This document shows positions 45,309-52,643 of a DNA stretch of 64,000 nt, piece by piece. A program made the position numbers and the translations under genes. Under the pieces are notes generated by a model. It did not search any database. It was not told where the DNA came from and saw only the letters and a program-made list of their open reading frames with translations. Numbering within the stretch: the first letter of the stretch is position 1; the number at the start of each line of letters is the position of its first letter. Location of the stretch: assembly GCF_038008325.1 (NCBI RefSeq), contig NZ_JBBOYW010000001.1, positions 1,912,001 through 1,976,000 on the forward strand, given 5' to 3'. The DNA comes from Lysinibacillus sp. FSL K6-0232 (lineage in GTDB: Bacteria; Bacillota; Bacilli; Bacillales_A; Planococcaceae).

Positions 45309-46149
45309 CTGTATTACTAATAACTGTGCTAAAGCCGTTGTTTATAGCATTATGAATAAGTTGATCGATTGCATCCATGCCTTTTTCTGTGAATATATAC
45401 CATTTATCTGCTGTTACATCATGCAGTAATACGGTAGGGTAGCCCTCTAATAGTTCAATAGGGAACCCTCGATTTAACAAATATATATCAAACTGCTGAA
45501 CATTTTGACCATCAACGCCTCTAAAATTATATTGACCCTGTTTGGAATAGGAACCGAGTTGATCCGTATTTGGCTGCCAAGAATAGTGAGCAGGTGCTTC
45601 TACTTGAGTGCCTCTTTGTACTTGGAAGATGCTAGAAAGCTCTTTAACATAGGCATTGCCTTGAATATCCTGTACAACGCCGCCCATTGTCATATGGTAT
45701 TCATAACGAAGGGCTTGAATTTTTATATTGTTAAGCAACAAGGGCTCGTTTGTAATGCTAACAATGCCATTGCTATAATGAACTTGACTGCCAAATGTTT
45801 CAGCGATAAAACGAAGAGGTACAAAGGTACGGTTATTTTTTATATATGGTTGCACATCTAACTGTGCTGTTTGACCATTTTTGATAATGGTATGACTGTT
45901 AGGCTGTAATTGAATGACTGTCTTATCCGATGTAAGGATGATTTTTGCGTCTTGCCAGTGAACTTGTGCGCCTAGGTTTTCACTAATTACGCGAAGAGGA
46001 ACCATTGTGCGATTATTTGTCATTTCAGGTGCTACATCCGATTTGACTAACACATGATCAATTTTGATTTGAATAGCTGCGGCATCGGCGGGAGATGCCC
46101 ACAATAGCAGCATGCATACTGTAAAAATACCTATGAATGGTTTTTTCAT
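45301..46149 (-). CDS. Secreted stalk-domain protein (copy 2)
   Basis: 282 residues, same design as the neighbour: signal peptide, NNRTMVPLRVISENLGAQVHW, NNRTFVPLRFIAETFGSQVHY, and a matching C-terminal part (FPIELLEGYPTVLLHDVTADKWYIFTEKG against FPAEELAPYPTFLLHDFNKNVWYVFTEKE, compared in shorter pieces). Clear tandem duplication. AAAGGAGG site. Ends beside a two-unit 21-bp array. Confidence 0.88.
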   Translation of the reverse strand: MKKPFIGIFTVCMLLLWASPADAAAIQIKIDHVLVKSDVAPEMTNNRTMVPLRVISENLGAQVHWQDAKIILTSDKTVIQLQPNSHTIIKNGQTAQLDVQPYIKNNRTFVPLRFIAETFGSQVHYSNGIVSITNEPLLLNNIKIQALRYEYHMTMGGVVQDIQGNAYVKELSSIFQVQRGTQVEAPAHYSWQPNTDQLGSYSKQGQYNFRGVDGQNVQQFDIYLLNRGFPIELLEGYPTVLLHDVTADKWYIFTEKGMDAIDQLIHNAINNGFSTVISNTVA

Positions 46150-46198
46150 TGCGTTAAACCTCCTTTTTAAAAATTATACTATAAAGGGATGATATTGG

Positions 46199-46624
46199 AT
46201 GGTAATTGTTTATGATAAAGCAAAATATCATATTGAAGGTGATTTTCCAGCTAATTTAGCGATCAAGCAAGCATATGTACATACAGGGATGTTTGTGGGC
46301 TGGCTAATAGATAACCAGCTATATAGTGAAGAATTAGAGGAAGACGGTTGGGAAGAAATTGTTCATTTTCAAGCAAGGCGCTTAACAGGCACTGAGCTTT
46401 ATCAGGCATGGGATGGTGTTTTAACGGATGATATGCTAAATCGTGAGGGAAATGCATTTGCTGCGAGTTACTTTGATTTTGAACAAGGCTGTTATTTGCA
46501 AGATTACGAGGAAACATTTGCTAGCTATGATTCCCTGTATGCTGTAGAGGATACATGGGAAAATTATTGGACATTAAAGGCAGTGATTGATCAGCGCTAT
46601 CAGGAATGGCAGCACAGCAAATAA
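46199..46624 (+). CDS. Hypothetical acidic protein (141 aa)
   Basis: Cytosolic, acidic, rich in aromatic residues; features AYVHTGMFVGWLIDN near the start and a repeated EE/DW pattern. I recall similar small proteins with an H.GMF..W block (DUF7832-like), some beside toxin/immunity loci, but no such neighbours are seen here. Ends in a perfect terminator. Confidence 0.6.
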   Translation: MVIVYDKAKYHIEGDFPANLAIKQAYVHTGMFVGWLIDNQLYSEELEEDGWEEIVHFQARRLTGTELYQAWDGVLTDDMLNREGNAFAASYFDFEQGCYLQDYEETFASYDSLYAVEDTWENYWTLKAVIDQRYQEWQHSK

Positions 46625-46653
46625 AAGCAAAAATCCGCGGATTTTTGCTTTTT
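46623..46653. terminator. Bidirectional terminator
   Basis: 15-bp perfect stem centred on CCGCGG, with A and T tracts on either side, between converging genes. Confidence 0.88.
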
Positions 46654-47269
46654 ATTTACTTTGTGTTTGCAATGCTAAGCGGACGCCTAAGCCAATATAG
46701 ACAAAGCCCACTGTTTTTTCGAGCCATTTGGAGCTACCGCTTGTTTTTGTAAACATTTTTTCACCAATAAAGCTAGTCATAATTGCTAGTAAAATGGTAT
46801 ATAATGCGCTCATCACAACAAATGTAATGCCTAATGTAAGCAACTGTGTAGTAATGGATTGTCCATTTGGCTGGACAAACTGCGGTAAAAAGGCAAGGAA
46901 AAAGAGCGCTGTTTTAGGATTTAAAATTTCTGCTAAAAAGCCTTGGCGGAAGGAGGTGCTTGTTGCGCTTTGTTCGACAGTGGGCTTTTCGAGCTTTTTC
47001 GGTTTTGTAAGAAGCATTTGAATGCCTAAATAAACAAGGTACGCAACCCCGATATATTTGACAACTTCAAATGCTGTCGCTGATTTCATTAAAATAGCGG
47101 ATAGCCCTAGAACAGCCGCTAATGTATGCACAAAATCGCCAAGTCCAATCCCTAAAGCGGTATAAATGCCATTCATTTTACCACCTTTTAATGTTTGGGT
47201 AACAGTAATAATGACCGCAGGACCCGGAATTAAAAATAATAAAAGAACAATTGCCATAAACGATAACAT
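46652..47269 (-). CDS. LysE/RhtB-family amino-acid exporter
   Basis: Start at 47269 (AGGATGG upstream) gives 205 residues and six helices. Family marks: FLIPGPAVIITVTQTLKGG near the N-terminus, GLGDFVHTLAAVLGLSAI, and FLAEILNPKTALFFLAFLPQF. Exports amino acids or their derivatives; substrate unknown. Single gene. Confidence 0.92.
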   Translation of the reverse strand: MLSFMAIVLLLFLIPGPAVIITVTQTLKGGKMNGIYTALGIGLGDFVHTLAAVLGLSAILMKSATAFEVVKYIGVAYLVYLGIQMLLTKPKKLEKPTVEQSATSTSFRQGFLAEILNPKTALFFLAFLPQFVQPNGQSITTQLLTLGITFVVMSALYTILLAIMTSFIGEKMFTKTSGSSKWLEKTVGFVYIGLGVRLALQTQSK

Positions 47270-47401
47270 ACGTAACCATCCTATTCTAATTATCTTGGTG
47301 GAATGCCTCAAATATTATAGTATAATAGTGAGGGCTCTGTCGATAAAAAATAAGAGGGTATAACCAACCTTTATGTGTTCATATATTATAAGGAAATGAT
47401 C

Positions 47402-47890
47402 GTGAAAGGATGGGGAGGCTTGATTACTAGCATAGACAACGAACATAAATTGCTACGACCTGAGCAAGCATTGGATAAAGATTTCTGTGATCAATTTATT
47501 AAAAAAATGCATAAAAATATTTTGGATAAAAAGCTTCACCATGATGTGTATACATCTTATTTTGTGATTTTACAGCAGCGCTATACCGTAAAGGAGCTAG
47601 ATTATATTGTTGGTCGCCTGAAGCAGCAAGCTAATGAATTGCTGCGCTTAAAGCCTATGTTTATTTTATTAAGCGGTATGATTTTAGCTATCTTTACCCT
47701 GCTTGCTGCTGTGATGAGTATGCTGATTGTTGAGATTTCACTGCTACAAATAGTGGCATTGGCTGTTGTTAGCTTAAGCATCGCCATTCTTGCCATTTCC
47801 TATAAAATCGAAAAAGAATATAAAAGAGCGCAGGCTGTCATTAATTTACTAACCTATTATAGGACCATTGAACAGGCCACGAAAATGTAG
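47402..47890 (+). CDS. Two-helix membrane protein of unknown function
   Basis: GTG 47402 has AAGGAAA at useful spacing; ATG 47396 or an upstream start at 47375 are alternatives. About 162 residues: polar N-terminal half, two membrane helices (about 87-108 and 113-133), charged C-terminal helix. No recognised family. Confidence 0.55.
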   Translation: MKGWGGLITSIDNEHKLLRPEQALDKDFCDQFIKKMHKNILDKKLHHDVYTSYFVILQQRYTVKELDYIVGRLKQQANELLRLKPMFILLSGMILAIFTLLAAVMSMLIVEISLLQIVALAVVSLSIAILAISYKIEKEYKRAQAVINLLTYYRTIEQATKM

Positions 47891-47950
47891 GCATTTTTTT
47901 AGTAAATCTTCAAATAATAAAGGACAACAATTATTTGGGGATGTGAAACT

Positions 47951-48694
47951 GTGAAAAAATTTCTGCTGTTTTTCTTGCCGATCTGCTTAATGGTGACATT
48001 GTTTTCTTATCATAAAGCTAGCTCTTCTGAAAATAAAGGAAGAAAGTATTATGAGGAAGCGGGGCAAATTTTATGGGAAATCCAAACAAATGAAAAAATT
48101 ATTGCCTTGACCTTTGATGATGGACCACATCGTACCTATACCCCAGCGATTCTTGATTTACTGCAAAAGTATCATGCGAAAGCGACCTTTTTTATTGTAG
48201 GTCAACATGCACAAAAAAATCCTGAAGTAATTACCCGTATGTATGATGAAGGGCATGAATTAGCCAATCATACCTTTACACATCCTTTAAAAGCAACTGT
48301 ACCCCATTTAATGAAGGAAATTAAGCAAACAGATGAAGTCATTGCTGAAATTAGTGGCTATCAACCAACATTGTTTCGACCAGTTGAAGGCTATTATACA
48401 GATGCGATGATTGAGGCCATTACAAAAGAGGGCTATCAAGTAATAATGTGGTCATGGCATTTAGATACACTTGATTGGAAAAGCCCGGGTGTACAGCGAA
48501 TTGTGCAAACAGTGCTACAAGGTGTAAAGGCTGGTAATATTGTCCTGTTTCATGATGGTGGCGGCAATCGAACGCAAACGGTGCAGGCGCTGGCACAAAT
48601 TTTGCCAGAGCTAGCAAAGCAGGGCTATCAATTTGTGACGGTTTCGGAATTGCTGGAGATACAAAATACCCATAAAAAAGTGAAGAAGCAATAA
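47951..48694 (+). CDS. Polysaccharide deacetylase (NodB/PdaB-like)
   Basis: 247 residues: N-terminal signal/anchor (3-20), NodB domain with Asp56-Asp57 in TFDDGPH and metal His107/His111 in HTFTHP. The third motif reads FRPVEGYY where the family usually has RPPxG. Removes acetyl groups from peptidoglycan or similar glycans outside the cell. GTG start. Ends in a terminator. Confidence 0.9.
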   Translation: MKKFLLFFLPICLMVTLFSYHKASSSENKGRKYYEEAGQILWEIQTNEKIIALTFDDGPHRTYTPAILDLLQKYHAKATFFIVGQHAQKNPEVITRMYDEGHELANHTFTHPLKATVPHLMKEIKQTDEVIAEISGYQPTLFRPVEGYYTDAMIEAITKEGYQVIMWSWHLDTLDWKSPGVQRIVQTVLQGVKAGNIVLFHDGGGNRTQTVQALAQILPELAKQGYQFVTVSELLEIQNTHKKVKKQ

Positions 48695-48696
48695 TG

Positions 48697-48731
48697 GTGT
48701 TGAAGGCATCTTCCTTCAACACTATTTTTTA
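48697..48731 (+). terminator. Terminator after the deacetylase
   Basis: 10-bp perfect stem GTGTTGAAGG / CCTTCAACAC, T-rich tail. Confidence 0.85.
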
Positions 48732-48976
48732 TTGGCAACTTTTAGTCAGCGTTATACGTTCTATAATAGATAGATTGATATTTTAGTTGACTGCTACTAG
48801 GAAACGGGTAAAATAAAAAGGCAGTACCATTATATGCCTATGTTTGAGTGGAAGTGTGATAAGACAAGGTCTGTCATGAAATTGTGACAGTCTTTTCTTT
48901 TCGTCTTCTAGATAACCTGTTAAGATGGTAGTAGTGTGACAACAAGTTAGTGTAAATGAGAGTGGTGACAATCAAG

Positions 48977-50491
48977 ATGGATGAACAGAAAAAAGATAGT
49001 ACAGAGCAACAGCAAGAGCCAACACAGGTTGATGTAAAACCAGCGGGGCAATTTATACAATTAAAGCCGTTTAAATTTATTATGCTGATGTTCTTTACAA
49101 TTCTGATTACCGCAGGGTTAACGATTTTTGCGTTAACATTTGGTGATAAAAAAGTAGTAGAAGTAAAGGTTCCTGTTGAACGTGCGGAATTTACCAAATT
49201 ATATGAAGCATTTGATTTACTAAAAAATAAATACTATCAAGATATTGATGATGAAAAAGTCGTTGACGGTGCGATTAATGGAATGTTTGATGCACTAGGC
49301 GATCCGTACTCTGATTTTATGGTGAAGGAAGAAGCAGATCAATTTAACACAGGCTTATCCTCTAGCTTCCAAGGAATTGGTGCGGAAATTCAAGAGCGTA
49401 ATGGCTTTATTACAGTTGTGTCACCTATTAAAAATTCTCCTGCTGAAAAGGCAGGCTTACTACCAAAAGATATTATCTTAACGGTGGATGGCAAAAGCAT
49501 TCAAGGCTTAAGTGCAACAGAAGCCGTGGCACTTATTCGCGGGGAAAAGGGCACACCTGTAAAATTAACGGTGAAACGCGGAGAAAATACAGAGCCAATT
49601 CAAATGACGATTATTCGTGACGATATTCCAGTAGAAACTGTTTATGGTGAACTGCTTGACGGCAATATTGCCCATATCCAAATTACATCATTTAGTGAGG
49701 ATACAGCAAAAGAGCTTGAAACAATGCTGGCGGAGTATGAAGGAAAAGGCATGAAGGGCATTGTGTTAGATTTACGTCAAAACCCTGGTGGCTACTTAAA
49801 TGCAGCTGAGGATATTTCGAATTTATTTGTACCAGAAGGCAAAGCAATTGTTCAGGTACAAGAAAAAGGAGAAGAGCCTCAAGTGGTCAATGCAACTGGT
49901 GGGAAAAAATATAACCTACCAGTAACCGTTCTTGTGGATGGTGGTAGTGCTTCTGCCTCTGAAATTTTAGCAGGTGCGTTAAAGGAATCTGTTGGAGCAA
50001 AAGTTGTTGGAGAAACATCCTTTGGTAAAGGAACTGTCCAAAATGTAACACCATTAAGAGATGGCTCGAATTTGAAGTTTACAACAGGTAAATGGTTAAC
50101 ACCAAATGGCAACTGGATTAATGAAAAAGGAATTGAGCCTGATGTCAAAGTGGCGTATCCATCCTATGCTTCCTTACCATACTTAAATGCTTCTTTAGAG
50201 ATGAAGGAAGGTATGCAGTCCGAATCCATCAAGGCAGCAGAGGAAATGCTGCAGGTGCTAGGGTACGAGCCTGGTGAAGTAGATGGCGTGTTTGATAACC
50301 AAACAGAGCAGGCTGTCGAGCAATTACAGGCAGCAAATAACCTTGAACAAACAGGAATTTTAACAGGAAATACAACGTATGCATTAATGGATGCTTTACG
50401 TGCAAAAATTAAAGCAGATGACCCTCAGCTATTAAAAGCAAAAGAGCTGCTTTTAGAAACAGCAGAAAAGGCTGAGGAAACTACAAATTAA
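48977..50491 (+). CDS. S41-family C-terminal processing protease (CtpA/CtpB)
   Basis: ATG 48977 is preferred to 48956, which lacks a ribosome site. 504 residues: cytoplasmic tail, membrane helix (about 36-58), PDZ domain (about 130-215, GIGAEIQERNGFITVVSPI), S41 protease core with Ser in GGSASASEI and Lys in GETSFGKGTVQ, and a C-terminal peptidoglycan-binding domain (EMLQVLGYEPGEVDGVFD). Cleaves proteins from their C-termini outside the membrane, possibly in spore or wall signalling. Confidence 0.93.
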   Translation: MDEQKKDSTEQQQEPTQVDVKPAGQFIQLKPFKFIMLMFFTILITAGLTIFALTFGDKKVVEVKVPVERAEFTKLYEAFDLLKNKYYQDIDDEKVVDGAINGMFDALGDPYSDFMVKEEADQFNTGLSSSFQGIGAEIQERNGFITVVSPIKNSPAEKAGLLPKDIILTVDGKSIQGLSATEAVALIRGEKGTPVKLTVKRGENTEPIQMTIIRDDIPVETVYGELLDGNIAHIQITSFSEDTAKELETMLAEYEGKGMKGIVLDLRQNPGGYLNAAEDISNLFVPEGKAIVQVQEKGEEPQVVNATGGKKYNLPVTVLVDGGSASASEILAGALKESVGAKVVGETSFGKGTVQNVTPLRDGSNLKFTTGKWLTPNGNWINEKGIEPDVKVAYPSYASLPYLNASLEMKEGMQSESIKAAEEMLQVLGYEPGEVDGVFDNQTEQAVEQLQAANNLEQTGILTGNTTYALMDALRAKIKADDPQLLKAKELLLETAEKAEETTN

Positions 50492-50498
50492 ACCGTAC

Positions 50499-50546
50499 AG
50501 CTGTCGCAATCGTCGTCTTTCACGGCATCTGCGACAGCTTTTTTTA
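50499..50546 (+). terminator. Terminator after the protease
   Basis: 10-bp stem AGCTGTCGCA / TGCGACAGCT, then seven T. Confidence 0.85.
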
Positions 50547-50562
50547 TTGGAGGATGATGGAG

Positions 50563-51465
50563 ATGAAGGACGTATATTTATTTAGTGGCTTTTTAGGCAG
50601 TGGTAAAACATCACTGCTAACGGATGTAATTCGTCAGCTGAAGGACAAGCATTTAAAGCCTGCTGTAATCATGAATGAGCTTGGCAAGCTGCCATTTGAC
50701 TCACAGGCAGTCGATAAGGATATTCCGCTAAAAGAAATGCTAGAGGGCTGTATTTGCTGCTCAGGCGCTGAAAAAACAGAGGCACAAATTCAATCACTGC
50801 TATTCGATAGCAATTTTGATGTTTTAATTATCGAAACAACGGGTGCTGCCCATCCTGTAGAAGCATTAGATGCTGTTTATTCGCCGCTTTTTGCCGATCA
50901 ATTAAATGTAAAAGGAATTGTGACCGTCGTGGATACAAAGCTGTGGCTGCATCGCGATACGCTGACACCACAAGTACGCTCATTGTTTATGGAACAAATC
51001 CGTCATGCCCATTTATTAGTAGCAAATAAAACGGATTTATTAACAGAGGCAGAGCAAGGGCAGGCGATTTACGAGCTACAGGGCTTAAATCCACATGCCT
51101 TTATTTTGCAAACAACGAATGGGCGTGTACCGTTGCATTTATTAGAAGGCTTAAAGGCAACAGCACAGGTCGATAAACAAAATATTGTGCAAGCCCCAAT
51201 AAGCACGCTACAGCTTGGCTCTCGTTTAGTTAACTTTACAAGCATGGAATTTACACAGGAGCAGTTTGAGGATTGGGTGCGCTCATTGCCTGATACGGTT
51301 TATCGAATGAAGGGCTATGTGCCGATTCAGGGCATTCAGCAACCAATGTTATTCCAATACGCATATGGTATGGTGCAATGGCTGCCTGAATATATAAAAA
51401 TGCCAGCGAAGCTTGTAATCATTGGTGAAAATATAAGCGATATACCTGTTATTGGCTTTAATTGA
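50563..51465 (+). CDS. CobW/COG0523-family GTPase (metal chaperone)
   Basis: Start 50563 has TTGGAGG 9 bases upstream; ATGs at 50554 and 50557 are too close. 300 residues: P-loop FSGFLGSGKTS, the metal site GCICCSG (CxCC), NKTDLL (G4), and a C-terminal CobW_C domain. The family hands metals such as zinc to client proteins. No Zur box or client gene is obvious beside it. Confidence 0.92.
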   Translation: MKDVYLFSGFLGSGKTSLLTDVIRQLKDKHLKPAVIMNELGKLPFDSQAVDKDIPLKEMLEGCICCSGAEKTEAQIQSLLFDSNFDVLIIETTGAAHPVEALDAVYSPLFADQLNVKGIVTVVDTKLWLHRDTLTPQVRSLFMEQIRHAHLLVANKTDLLTEAEQGQAIYELQGLNPHAFILQTTNGRVPLHLLEGLKATAQVDKQNIVQAPISTLQLGSRLVNFTSMEFTQEQFEDWVRSLPDTVYRMKGYVPIQGIQQPMLFQYAYGMVQWLPEYIKMPAKLVIIGENISDIPVIGFN

Positions 51466-51476
51466 AGAAATACCTA

Positions 51477-51509
51477 ATCTGCGTATGTACATTTACGCAG
51501 ATTTTTTTA
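51477..51509 (+). terminator. Terminator after the CobW gene
   Basis: 9-bp perfect stem ATCTGCGTA / TACGCAGAT, seven T. Confidence 0.85.
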
Positions 51510-51599
51510 TATTTATGTAATATAAATGTAACATAACTGTAATATTAGCGCGATATAGATGAATAAAATATGCATTTTATCATAAGCTATTTGCTAGTT

Positions 51600-51788
51600 T
51601 AGGAGAGGTGTCAACACTCTTTTAAACGTAAGTATTTCATAGATTGGTGAAACCTGCTAAAAAATAGGGCGGAAAAATCCCTTTATTGCGCGTCTGGCTT
51701 TACGAGCTGGTGTAGCTGGTAGATGTTGGTGAGATTTTAAAGGAAATTATCCTTTACGATTAGTGGCAGAGAAGGAGGAATTGCAAAC
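51600..51788 (+). promoter_or_regulatory. Structured leader of the CAP-domain gene
   Basis: About 190 bases between the likely promoter and the gene hold several small hairpins: GGTGAAACC (51646-51654), AGGG...CCCT (51666-51682), and AAAGGA / TCCTTT (51739-51755), and a direct AGCTGG repeat (51710-51724). It does not fit the c-di-AMP (ydaO), c-di-GMP, cobalamin or SAM riboswitch patterns I know. Could be an unrecognised regulatory RNA. Confidence 0.35.
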
Positions 51789-52421
51789 ATGAAAAAAACA
51801 CTTACTGCAATTTGTGCAACATTTCTTTTAGCAGCTCCAATTCAATTCGCATCAGCTGCTGCCAATACATCAGAGGAGAATTCCGTACAGCCATCAACAA
51901 ACTGCAACGTTTACAATTATAAATGGTCTAATCATCATAAATGGTCGGTGAAACAGCCACAGCCAACGACACCATCTAAAGAGGTGTCAAATCCAGCTCA
52001 GCCACAACCAACACCGCCAGCAACATCTACACCATCAACAGATGTCAATGCATTTGAGCAAGAGGTTGTCACATTAACAAATGCTGAGCGTACAAAAGCT
52101 GGTTTAGCGCCACTTCAAACAGATGCACCATTGATGGCAGCAGCTCGTGAAAAATCACAAGATATGCAAAAAAATAAGTATTTCTCTCATACAAGCCCAA
52201 CATTTGGTTCACCATTTGATCGTATGAAAGCTTTAGGCATTAAGTATAAAGCTGCTGGTGAAAACATTGCCCAAGGTCAACGTTCACCGCAAGAAGTCGT
52301 ACAAGCGTGGATGGACTCACCGGGTCACCGTGCTAATATTTTAAATGCGAAATTTACACATATCGGTGTCGGCTACGTGCAATCAGGCAACTACTGGACA
52401 CAACAATTTATTCAAAAATAA
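51789..52421 (+). CDS. Secreted CAP-domain (SCP/PR1, YkwD-like) protein
   Basis: 210 residues: signal peptide (1-24), a Pro/Thr-rich linker (about 55-90), and a CAP domain (about 95-210) with NAERTKAGLAPLQTD, YFSHTSPTFGSPFDRM, AGENIAQGQRSP and MDSPGHRANILNAKFTHIGVGY. Extracellular; function in bacteria uncertain. AAGGAGG site, long structured leader, strong terminator. Confidence 0.93.
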   Translation: MKKTLTAICATFLLAAPIQFASAAANTSEENSVQPSTNCNVYNYKWSNHHKWSVKQPQPTTPSKEVSNPAQPQPTPPATSTPSTDVNAFEQEVVTLTNAERTKAGLAPLQTDAPLMAAAREKSQDMQKNKYFSHTSPTFGSPFDRMKALGIKYKAAGENIAQGQRSPQEVVQAWMDSPGHRANILNAKFTHIGVGYVQSGNYWTQQFIQK

Positions 52422-52437
52422 TCATATCCTTGTGGAG

Positions 52438-52469
52438 GATGCCTCGCTTATTGAGCGGGGCATCTTTTT
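52438..52469 (+). terminator. Terminator after the CAP gene
   Basis: GATGCCTCGCT / AGCGGGGCATC (one G-U) and five T. Confidence 0.85.
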
Positions 52470-52473
52470 ATGG

Positions 52474-52557
52474 CTATCCGTCAAAATAGGGGCTCAATCC
52501 GTCACTTAGAACGTTCTATCCGTCACTTTCACAAATCTATCCATCTACCCTCGCAGA
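52474..52557. repeat. 21-bp repeat array, family B (4 units)
   Basis: CTATCCGTC, CAATCCGTC, CTATCCGTC and CTATCCATC begin at 52474, 52495, 52516 and 52537, exactly 21 bp apart, right after a terminator. Confidence 0.88.
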
Positions 52558-52643
52558 AAAAATAGAAAATAGTAGTTTTTAATCGCTATTTTTGGGGAAT
52601 TACTAAATTAGTAGTGGGTAAAAAGTACGGAGGGGTGAGAGGG

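Noticed and set aside
51600..51788. c-di-AMP (ydaO) riboswitch upstream of the CAP gene
   Set aside because: The region lacks the conserved GGGACCC, GGGGTGAAT and CAGCTAACCTCGTAGGC-type blocks; kept only as an unassigned leader.
52600..52616. Operator shared with the MATE operon (ACTAAATTAGT)
   Set aside because: Short, AT-only palindrome likely by chance in this base composition and different in half-site order from 34846-34866.
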